From positions 1 to 32,824 of the forward strand of contig JACUTR010000008.1 of NCBI GenBank assembly GCA_014859735.1: a stretch of DNA of 32,824 nt. Reading direction: 5' to 3'. The stretch is from Candidatus Methanophagales archaeon. GTDB lineage: Archaea > Halobacteriota > Syntropharchaeia > Alkanophagales > Methanospirareceae. Each line of letters begins with the position of its first letter. Within the stretch, counting starts at the first letter, position 1. The notes under the pieces are model-generated. The model was not told the DNA's origin, ran no database searches, and worked only from the letters and a program-made list of their open reading frames with translations. The position numbers and the translations under genes were made by a program. Shown one piece after another: positions 25,652 through 32,824 of this stretch.

Positions 25652-25734
25652 TGCAACAGTTAAAAAATTTTTTAATGATATATATATATACGATTGTTTT
25701 TTTTCCATTTTGCATGGTGCACCTACCTGGGTAC

Positions 25735-26082
25735 TTACGACTTAGCTCCTGTTCTTGAAGCCGCTTCCGCCGTCCTTTTCGCTATGATCTCCTCTATGCT
25801 TCTCTTCTCTTTTACACTTCGCACCGTATCGATGAAATTGAAGAGCGTCGCGGTATACGGGCTCTTCTCATTAATCCTTATCACACGCGATTTCCCGATG
25901 TCCAGTTCAGTGATTATACCTGCAGTTACGAGGTCAGAAATAGCTTTTCTGACGGTCACGTGGCTCTTCTCCAGGGTGTCTGCGAGTTTAGTGATGTTCG
26001 TGAAGTACCCCGGGTTATCGTAAAACAGGAGTATTATCTCAAGATGTGTGCTACCTCCAAATATCTTTTCTAATATATCCAT
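25735..26082 (-). CDS. Winged-helix transcriptional regulator
   Basis: HLEIILLFYDNPGYFTNITKLADTLEKSHVTVRKAISDLVTAGIITELDIGKSRVIRINE. Confidence 0.83.
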   Translation of the reverse strand: MDILEKIFGGSTHLEIILLFYDNPGYFTNITKLADTLEKSHVTVRKAISDLVTAGIITELDIGKSRVIRINEKSPYTATLFNFIDTVRSVKEKRSIEEIIAKRTAEAASRTGAKS

Positions 26083-26150
26083 ATATTAATTAGTTTACTT
26101 CACAATACTATATAAATAACTATCCAATTTTTACTATCCTGGTGCCACCA

Positions 26151-26474
26151 TCATGCGCGCTCGATTCTCTTCTCTATTATCTCCCCTATGCTCTTGTTCT
26201 CTTTTAAACTGCGCATAGAATGGATGAAAGTGAAGAGCGCTTTGGTATACGCGCAGTTCTCGTTTATCTTGATCACCCGTGACTTCCCGATATCCAATTC
26301 GCTCAATATCCCTGCCTCGATGAGGTCGGAAACGACTTTTCTGACGGTCACGTGGCTCTTATCAAGTATCTTTGCGAGCCCCGTGATATTGTTGAAGTAG
26401 CCGCCGTTGTTGTAGAAGAGGAGTATAAGCTTAATATGTGTATTATTTCCAAATATCTTCTCCAAGGTTTCCAT
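26151..26474 (-). CDS. Winged-helix transcriptional regulator, paralog of 25735-26082
   Basis: HIKLILLFYNNGGYFNNITGLAKILDKSHVTVRKVVSDLIEAGILSELDIGKSRVIKINE. Confidence 0.83.
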   Translation of the reverse strand: METLEKIFGNNTHIKLILLFYNNGGYFNNITGLAKILDKSHVTVRKVVSDLIEAGILSELDIGKSRVIKINENCAYTKALFTFIHSMRSLKENKSIGEIIEKRIERA

Positions 26475-26730
26475 CGCTGCTCACCTATTATTAAATATAC
26501 CATATATATTTTTCGATGTGATGAAAAAAATTTATAATGGTTCTCAAAAAGTATTTTAAATGTATGCCAGAAATAGTGAAAACATTGGGTAATTGGAGGA
26601 TATATGCATACGTCCAAGAACTTGTCGTTCGATCCCGGCTTGATAATTCGTAGCGGTGCGTTGTATTCCATTTTAAATTATTTTCAAAAAATATTCATAT
26701 ATTCGCAAAAATAGTTGCAAATATCGGAGC

Positions 26731-26740
26731 CTTTAAATAT
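26731..26740 (+). promoter_or_regulatory. Candidate TATA box for the archaellin operon
   Basis: CTTTAAATAT about 25-50 nt upstream of the archaellin starts, followed by AGGAGGTGA. Confidence 0.5.
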
Positions 26741-26783
26741 AGATAATTAAAACTTTTATAATCAGGAGGTGAAAAAAGGAAAA

Positions 26784-27443
26784 GTGAAACAAGAAAGAAA
26801 ATCGTTACGCAAAGATACAAGGGGGTTCACTGGTCTGGAGGCCGCAATCGTGCTGACCGCATTCGTTGTGGTAGCCGCGGTCTTCTCATACATGGTGCTG
26901 GGCGCAGGGTTCTTCAGCACGGAGAAAGCAAAGGCGGTCGTGCATACCGGCGTTGAGCAAACGACTTCTTCGGTTGAACTCGCTGGCAATGTGATTGGAC
27001 ATGCAGATTCGGAGGAGTGTAATGGACTACGGAATGTAACGCTTTACTTACAGTTAACCGCAGGTAGGACTCCGGTGGACATGAACAAGCTGGGAATTGC
27101 CTATACGGACAAATACGTGTATAATGGGAGTCTTGTTCATAGTGATGATACTGCCTACGACCCTCAACATGTGAACACAGACAATGTCACTGCTCCTGGA
27201 ACATGGGACTATGCCTTTGTGCCAGATCAAACAGGTAACCCGGGAAACGGTAATAACATGCTCGATGCAGATGAGAAAGTCAAGGTGTTTATCTGGCTAC
27301 CAGCAGAGGTCGGAGATGGCCTGGGATACGTTACAGTTTATAACTGGTTCCAGGTAGAAGTGAAACCGGAGAAGGGTGGAAGTATCGCGATAAAGAAAAC
27401 AGTGCCAGGAGCTATTGACGATGTGATGATACTGTATAGCTAG
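26784..27443 (+). CDS. flaB: Archaellin (archaeal flagellin) 1
   Basis: RGFTGLEAAIVLTAFVVVAAVFSYMVLGAGFFSTEKAKAVVHTGVEQ; class III signal; GTG at 26784 better spaced from GGAGG than the 26769 start. Confidence 0.93.
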   Translation: MKQERKSLRKDTRGFTGLEAAIVLTAFVVVAAVFSYMVLGAGFFSTEKAKAVVHTGVEQTTSSVELAGNVIGHADSEECNGLRNVTLYLQLTAGRTPVDMNKLGIAYTDKYVYNGSLVHSDDTAYDPQHVNTDNVTAPGTWDYAFVPDQTGNPGNGNNMLDADEKVKVFIWLPAEVGDGLGYVTVYNWFQVEVKPEKGGSIAIKKTVPGAIDDVMILYS

Positions 27444-27456
27444 CGGAGAGGTAAAA

Positions 27457-28035
27457 ATGAAAGAAGAAAGAGCAAAAAGCATTTTTAGGGACAGAAAAGG
27501 GTTCACGGGGTTGGAGGCGGCAATCGTGCTGACTGCATTCGTGGTCGTCGCTGCGGTCTTCTCATACATGGTGCTGGGCGCAGGGTTCTTCAGCACGGAG
27601 AAAGCAAAGGCGGTCGTGCATACCGGTGTGGAGTCCGCAACTTCTTCCGCAGAACTCGTTGGCGATGTTATCGGAATAGGTGATGGCACTGAGATAACAA
27701 CGATAAACTTCACCATACAGTTGACTGCGGGTCAAAACCCGGTAGACCTCAATAAATCAGTCATCTCGTTCACGAATAAAAGTATCCACAACGAATCGGT
27801 GACGTGGACTTACACAGTGTATCAAGAAGTAGGAAGTAGCAACAATCTGCTGGAAGCGAACGAAAAGGCGGAGATTATGGTTTATCTTGCTGGAGTGGAT
27901 GATGCCGGACTAGTAACAGGACTCGGCACGTATAATAAGTTCACGCTGGAGTTCAAGCCGGAATTAGGAGGAACGCTGCCTATTATAAGGACAACGCCTG
28001 GTGCACTTTATAATGTGACGAGACTGTACAGCTGA
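27457..28035 (+). CDS. flaB: Archaellin 2
   Basis: KGFTGLEAAIVLTAFVVVAAVFSYMVLGAGFFSTEKAKAVVHTGVESATSSAELVGDVIG. Confidence 0.94.
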   Translation: MKEERAKSIFRDRKGFTGLEAAIVLTAFVVVAAVFSYMVLGAGFFSTEKAKAVVHTGVESATSSAELVGDVIGIGDGTEITTINFTIQLTAGQNPVDLNKSVISFTNKSIHNESVTWTYTVYQEVGSSNNLLEANEKAEIMVYLAGVDDAGLVTGLGTYNKFTLEFKPELGGTLPIIRTTPGALYNVTRLYS

Positions 28036-28746
28036 GTGGAGATGATGAAAAAAATGAAGACGAGAAGAGGAATAGTAAAGGACGAGAAAGGGTTCACCGG
28101 TCTGGAAGCTGCAATTGTTCTCACTGCATTCATCGTTGTTGCTGCAGTCTTCTCATACATGGTGCTGGGCGCGGGTTTCTTCAGCACGGAAAAGGCAAAG
28201 GCGGTCGTGCACACGGGCGTGGAGAAGGCGACTTCCTCCGCAGAGGTCGCTGGCGATGTTATCGGGCATGGATGGCAGTACAATAACACAGGTACAAACT
28301 GGACCTGGTATTATTATTACAACTATTCAGATAGCGGTGGTCACACTCTGGATTCGACGAATCTCACGGTTGTGGAGTTCCAGGTACAACTCACTGCCGG
28401 GCAGAGTGCGATGGACATGAACAAAGTGGTGATCTCCTATAGTGACAGCGATACATACGTGCCAGAGTTAACCTATGCAAGCGGTGTTAATGCAAGTAAA
28501 GCCAATTTTTCAATGACTTCAACGACTGGAAGCTGGAACTACACCCTGGCAACTACTACTGAGATGGGTAAAGTAAACATGCTCGACCCGAACGAGAAGA
28601 TGACCGTTATCGTTGGTCTACCTGACTACGGTGTAACAGCGGGCAAGAGTTTCAAGATAGACTTCAAGCCAGCGCTGGGCGGTACAATCACCATATCGAA
28701 GACCGCACCCGGTGCCATAGACAAGACGATGCTGCTCACGTCGTAG
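28036..28746 (+). CDS. flaB: Archaellin 3
   Basis: KGFTGLEAAIVLTAFIVVAAVFSYMVLGAGFFSTEKAKAVVHTGVEKATSSAEVAGDVIG. Confidence 0.94.
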   Translation: MEMMKKMKTRRGIVKDEKGFTGLEAAIVLTAFIVVAAVFSYMVLGAGFFSTEKAKAVVHTGVEKATSSAEVAGDVIGHGWQYNNTGTNWTWYYYYNYSDSGGHTLDSTNLTVVEFQVQLTAGQSAMDMNKVVISYSDSDTYVPELTYASGVNASKANFSMTSTTGSWNYTLATTTEMGKVNMLDPNEKMTVIVGLPDYGVTAGKSFKIDFKPALGGTITISKTAPGAIDKTMLLTS

Positions 28747-28772
28747 CGTATGAACCCAAAAGCGAAAAGATA

Positions 28773-28796
28773 GAGGGTTTTTTTATTTTTTACCCT
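28773..28796 (+). terminator. Candidate terminator hairpin after the archaellin genes
   Basis: GAGGGT-TTTTTTATTTTTT-ACCCTC stem with T-rich loop. Confidence 0.5.
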
Positions 28797-28933
28797 CACA
28801 CTTTCTTTCTTTTTTACAAGAAAACGATGCCGGATACAGGATGCTGGATACAAGATAAAGGTTTGACTTGTATCTTCACATTTTCTCGCGGGAATCTGTG
28901 TAATCGTGTGGTTATAAAAAGAAGAAGTGCAAA

Positions 28934-29647
28934 ATGGAGCTGATAGACCGGATAAATGCATTGGAAGGCGAAATAAAACTGGTGAAGAGTGAGGTAAAGA
29001 AGGTTCTCGTCGACTTATGCGAGATGATGAACACTACAGAAAACCCATTTGCTCATTTGGAACAGTTTCGACTGGGAGGTGGAGGCGTTGACGAGGAGCG
29101 ACTGAAGAAGCTGGAAGGGGCGGTGGAAGAATTGAAGGAATTTGGTGGAGGAGAGGGAATAGATGAAGAGAGGATAGGAAAATTGGAGGAGGCTATGGAA
29201 CAATTAAAGGAAATGGGGAAGAATTTGGAAGCTGCTCTAGAGAAGCTGGCGGAAACAGAGAAACGGTCGGGGAAACCGCTCATTCACAATCAGGCGGCTT
29301 CAGAATCCGAATTGAATGAAATCGGAATGGGAGCCGGAGAGAGATATGGAACCGGAACAGTTGACACGATTACCATTGCACAACTCGTTCAATGGGCGGA
29401 CACCACACTTAATCGTGTCGGGATGGAGAAGTTAAATCAGGTCGTCGAGTTGTATGAACTCACCGGTCGTATCTCAAAAGAGATGAAGGATACCATCTTC
29501 AAAATCGCAGAGCTCCCTGATGCAGTCCTAAGCACGGAGAAAGAGCACATCGAGACGAAACACTGCATCATCGCACTTTGTGAATTAGACCGGATTATCA
29601 CCGGTCGGCATCAGGATCTGTTCGTGCTTCTAAAGGACCTCTGTTAA
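28934..29647 (+). CDS. Archaellum accessory protein, FlaC/D/E-like
   Basis: N-terminal coiled coil; C-terminal TIAQLVQWADTTLNRVGMEKLNQVVELYELTGRISKEMKDTIFKIAEL typical of the FlaD/E domain. Confidence 0.88.
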   Translation: MELIDRINALEGEIKLVKSEVKKVLVDLCEMMNTTENPFAHLEQFRLGGGGVDEERLKKLEGAVEELKEFGGGEGIDEERIGKLEEAMEQLKEMGKNLEAALEKLAETEKRSGKPLIHNQAASESELNEIGMGAGERYGTGTVDTITIAQLVQWADTTLNRVGMEKLNQVVELYELTGRISKEMKDTIFKIAELPDAVLSTEKEHIETKHCIIALCELDRIITGRHQDLFVLLKDLC

Positions 29648-29649
29648 GA

Positions 29650-29791
29650 AATCCCAATGGCAAATACTACCAAATCCCAAGTAAATCCCAATTTCAAAAT
29701 CCCAACGCTTACCGGCGTAATTTCCAAATCCCAACTGCCAAATCCCAAAAATTTGGTAGTATTGGTATGTATTGGGATTTGGGATTTTCCA
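29650..29791. repeat. Palindromic intergenic element, copy A (upstream of flaG)
   Basis: tcccaatggcaaatactaccaaatcccaagtaaatccca ... tttggtagtattggtatgtattgggatttgggattttcc; ends are inverted and shared with copy B. Confidence 0.9.
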
Positions 29792-29823
29792 GGAGATACA
29801 AATACAGGAACGAGGATGTAAAG

Positions 29824-30312
29824 ATGTCAGAAACGGCGATTACCACTGCGATAATAACCATTGCTTGTGTGATCTGTGCAGGCATGCTCATCAGCGCAAT
29901 ATACCCCGCGATGCATCGCGCTACATCGTCCGTTATCTCAACAAGTGAAAAACTCGGCGAACGAATTGAAACGTCCATTGATATCATTGCAGAAGCGACG
30001 AACGATACGTCGCAGCACGCATACATCTGGGTAAAAAACATCGGAGCTTCGGAAATACCGCAGGTAGAAAACTCCGATGTCTTCTTCGGTAAGATAAACG
30101 AGTTTCAACGAATTCCTTTCAATTCAAGTCCGTCAGCACCAGCTCCATGCTGGAGTTACGTTATCGAAAACGACGATGGTAACCAGAGATGGGACGTGGG
30201 CGAAACGCTCAAGATAACCATAAACTCCTCTACACCCCTCACCTCCGGCAACTATTACGTTAAAATCATCCTTTATAACGGGGTATCAGCTGAAGATAAG
30301 TTCTCTATATAA
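29824..30312 (+). CDS. flaG: Archaellum stator-type protein FlaG (ArlG)
   Basis: MSETAITTAIITIACVICAGMLISAIYPAMHRATSSV with class-III-like hydrophobic N-terminus; position in operon. Confidence 0.85.
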   Translation: MSETAITTAIITIACVICAGMLISAIYPAMHRATSSVISTSEKLGERIETSIDIIAEATNDTSQHAYIWVKNIGASEIPQVENSDVFFGKINEFQRIPFNSSPSAPAPCWSYVIENDDGNQRWDVGETLKITINSSTPLTSGNYYVKIILYNGVSAEDKFSI

Positions 30313-30451
30313 AACCACAAGACACTTTTTATTTTTTACAAAAAGAAAACCTGTGCTAAAAGAAAAATCTTGTTTCTTTGGTCAAGCTTTCTTTTCCAAA
30401 GAAAGGTTGTGTGTAATCTGGTGGTTATAAAAGAAGAGAAGGAGGAAAAAA

Positions 30452-30997
30452 ATGGGATTCGGGACTATATTTGCTACGCTCGCCATGGTCGTGATTATCG
30501 GTATCTCCTCTTACCTCTTCACGACAGGTGCTCTCTTCACCATGGATACGTTATCCGACTCGCTCAAGAAGATCAATGAAATAGATAATGCGCGCCTTAA
30601 AACAGAAATAGAGATAGGAAATGTCTCGGTCACAACGACCGGCAACTATAGCATAATAAATCTCACGCTTAATAATACCGGCGCAACGAAGATATTAAAT
30701 TCGGATTTTGAGCATATGGATATCTTCCTCTGCTATCATAACGATACGGGGGCAGGAACTATCACCATCCACCGGCGGATACCTTATAATGATACGAATT
30801 ATAATAGCAGTGCATTGCAGGATAACGAATGGACCGTGGTGAACATCACACCGGATTTAATAAATCCTGGAATATTTGACCCTGATGAGCAGATGAAAAT
30901 CGTGATACAAGTTGAACCAGCGATAAACAGCACCATCCAGAACTGGTTAAAAGTAGTCACCCCAAATGGCGTTTTTGACGCCAAATATTTCGAATAA
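30452..30997 (+). CDS. flaF: Archaellum protein FlaF (ArlF)
   Basis: MGFGTIFATLAMVVIIGISSYLFTTGALFTMDTLSDSLKK; position between flaG and flaH. Confidence 0.83.
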   Translation: MGFGTIFATLAMVVIIGISSYLFTTGALFTMDTLSDSLKKINEIDNARLKTEIEIGNVSVTTTGNYSIINLTLNNTGATKILNSDFEHMDIFLCYHNDTGAGTITIHRRIPYNDTNYNSSALQDNEWTVVNITPDLINPGIFDPDEQMKIVIQVEPAINSTIQNWLKVVTPNGVFDAKYFE

Positions 30998-31126
30998 TTT
31001 TATCACTATCTTTTAATTAACGTACTAATCTTTCAATTAAAATACTCATCTCGTCCAATTAAAATACTCATAGTTTTCAAAAAAGTCTCAGTCAACAAAA
31101 GATTTTTATTCCTCCTCAGGCAAATC

Positions 31127-31888
31127 ATGAGTAATACGATGGGAAAAGAAAAGGCTGGGGACTCTGAAGAAATAAGAATCACTTCTGCGTATGACAGTAA
31201 AGAGATAATTACCAGCGGAAACCGGGAGATGGACAAGAAGATGGGAGGGGGAATACCTGTTGGCTCGCTTACTCTTATCGAGGGTTCAAATGATACCGGG
31301 AAAAGTGTGTTAACCCAACAACTGATGTGGGGAGGACTACAGCAGGGTTTTACCTTTGCTACGTATACCACGGAAAACACCATAAAAAGCCTGTTGAAAC
31401 AAATGGACAGTTTATCACTGGACATATCTGATTATTTCGTGTTCGGGAAGCTAAAAATGTATCCTATTCATATGGAGGGCATAAAATGGGCTAATGACGT
31501 TCCTTTTCTCGATTACATCACCGCTGACGTCAAAGCGAAGCATTCGGAGGTCATACTCATCGATTCTCTTACCGTTTTCGTCTCTGACGCTTCAGATAAC
31601 GATGTCCTCAATTTCTTTGCGTCTTGTAAAAATATATGCGATTCCGGCAAGACGATCCTGATAACTGCGCACACGTTTGCATTCGGTGAGGAAGTGCTGA
31701 CGAGAGTGAGGTCAATATGTGATGCGCACCTCAGCCTGAGAAAAGAAGAGGTGGGAGATAGACTGCTAAGAACAATGGAGGTTGCAAAGATACGAGGTGC
31801 TCAGAGGACTACGGGAAATGTAATCGCCTTTGAAGTCGAGCCAGCATTTGGATTGCGAATAATTCCCGTCTCCAGAACAAAAGCATGA
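31127..31888 (+). CDS. flaH: Archaellum ATPase regulator FlaH (ArlH, KaiC-like)
   Basis: SGNREMDKKMGGGIPVGSLTLIEGSNDTGKSVLTQQLMWGGLQQGFTFATYTTENT; EVILIDSLTVFV. Confidence 0.95.
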   Translation: MSNTMGKEKAGDSEEIRITSAYDSKEIITSGNREMDKKMGGGIPVGSLTLIEGSNDTGKSVLTQQLMWGGLQQGFTFATYTTENTIKSLLKQMDSLSLDISDYFVFGKLKMYPIHMEGIKWANDVPFLDYITADVKAKHSEVILIDSLTVFVSDASDNDVLNFFASCKNICDSGKTILITAHTFAFGEEVLTRVRSICDAHLSLRKEEVGDRLLRTMEVAKIRGAQRTTGNVIAFEVEPAFGLRIIPVSRTKA

Positions 31889-31906
31889 GGAGGTGATAAA
31901 ATGAGA

Positions 31907-32180
31907 ACTCCCAATGTCAAATACTACCAAATCCCAAGTAAATCCCATCCACCAAATCCCAGCGCACAAGGCGTAATTTCTCACTTTAGCGAGTTTGGTA
32001 ATAGTGGGATTTGGAATTTGTTTGGTAGTGTGGGGCTCTGCCCCATCATGGGCTCCGCCCATGCCCCCGCATCGTGGGCTCCGCCCACGTCCCCGAAAAC
32101 CCTGAAAGGGTTTACCGGAGGGGCTTACCCGCAAGCCCTGCAAGGGCTTATTGGTATGTATTTGGATTTGGGATTTTCTA
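31907..32180. repeat. Palindromic intergenic element, copy B (upstream of flaI), with nested palindromes inside
   Basis: tcccaatgtcaaatactaccaaatcccaagtaaatccca ... ttggtatgtatttggatttgggattttc; inside: ggggctctgcccc, atgggctccgcccat, cgtgggctccgcccacg, aaccctgaaagggttt, aagccctgcaagggctt. Confidence 0.9.
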
Positions 32181-32187
32181 AGACGAA

Positions 32188-32824
32188 ATGCCAGACATAA
32201 AATTGCCGTTTGAGTATAATAAACTCGAGATTACTGAAGACTCTGACCTGACGCAGAGTGGGTTATACCAGATATTGCCCTTTGAGAGTAAGAACCAGGT
32301 TGAGGAAAGCAAACACGTTCTCTGGTATTTACAAAGGGTTCATTTAGATGCCGTTGGGACACCAAAGTTCTATCCGAAACTTTCAAGGAAAATGAAAGAG
32401 ATAAAGCGTCCAAATTTAATCTATCCCGTAAATCAAGAGATATCCGTGCATATCTGCTATGATAAAGAGGATGCGAGACCCTATTACATTCCTATTGAGC
32501 CTTTTCTATTCAATAACTTTGATAGTTTGGTTGCAGAGGTAGAGAAAAAAATATCGGTATTAGTAGATAAATATGAGGAGCCGAAAAACGCAGAGCAGAA
32601 GAAGGCTGTCCTTGAGAGCTGCATAGATGCGGTATGCGAAATAAAAACAGGATCAAATGGTGGGAATGGTAAGTGGAATGGTAATGGACAGGATAAATTC
32701 CTGAAGTTTGTATCTAAGCTCTGGAACGATAATGGAAATGGTGAAAAGCTATCCGTCACTCTTTTTGAGCTCAAAGCGATAAAATACCTTATGATAAGGG
32801 ATAAAGTGGGATTGGGCATTTTGG
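32188..32824 (+). CDS. flaI: Archaellum motor ATPase FlaI (ArlI), N-terminal part; runs off the window
   Basis: Open frame from ATG 32188: MPDIKLPFEYNKLEITEDSDLTQSGLYQILPFESKNQVEESKHVLWYLQRVHLDAVGTPKFYPKLSRKMKEIKRPNLIYPVNQEISVHICYDKEDARPYYIPIEP...; FlaI-like N-terminal domain right after flaH; absent from the ORF track because it has no stop in the window. Confidence 0.85.
   Translation, partial: MPDIKLPFEYNKLEITEDSDLTQSGLYQILPFESKNQVEESKHVLWYLQRVHLDAVGTPKFYPKLSRKMKEIKRPNLIYPVNQEISVHICYDKEDARPYYIPIEPFLFNNFDSLVAEVEKKISVLVDKYEEPKNAEQKKAVLESCIDAVCEIKTGSNGGNGKWNGNGQDKFLKFVSKLWNDNGNGEKLSVTLFELKAIKYLMIRDKVGLGIL

Noticed and set aside
26762-28289. Three similar minus-strand ORFs (CTTAFAFSVLKNPAPSTMYEKTAATT...)
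   Set aside because: Mirror translation of the conserved archaellin N-terminal DNA, not an independent gene family
31901-32200. ORF of 99 aa (MRTPNVKYYQIPSKSHPPNPSAQG...)
   Set aside because: Lies entirely in palindromic element B; low-complexity, no protein-like character

Overview
Archaeal chromosomal segment. The S13-S4-S11-RpoD order, Cbf5, an intron-bearing tRNA-Ser, PGF-CTERM tails and archaellum genes all indicate Euryarchaeota; an ANME-1/Methanophagales-like source is my inference. Left third (about 1-9240, minus strand): a tightly packed block of secreted or membrane-anchored modular proteins with PKD, PepSY-like and DUF4349-like domains and small 'MKKWKxGAIIGA' membrane proteins. 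These share near-identical signal-anchor cassettes and domains in mosaic combinations. One carries an insertion with a Kunitz/BPTI-like cysteine pattern. Centre (9300-13155, plus): GNAT, cbf5, tRNA-Ser(GGA) with a 20-nt intron overlapping the 3' end of cbf5, rps13, rps4, rps11, rpoD. Next (13130-26474): a type IV pilus/Tad-like machine made of a prepilin peptidase, a pilin-like Gly-rich surface protein with two truncated downstream copies, a repeat-tailed secreted protein, a decayed AF2212/PIN-like cassette, two separate TadC/FlaJ-like halves, a secretion ATPase, a GvpD/KaiC-like ATPase and two paralogous winged-helix regulators. Right end (26769-32824, plus): an archaellum operon with three tandem archaellins, FlaD/E-like, FlaG, FlaF, FlaH and the start of FlaI. 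Intergenic regions hold several families of dispersed palindromic elements. The strongest leads are the Kunitz-like insertion in the mosaic secretome block, the tRNA/cbf5 overlap, the paired palindromic elements in front of flaG and flaI, and the truncated surface-gene copies. All family calls come from reading motifs by eye; no searches were run.
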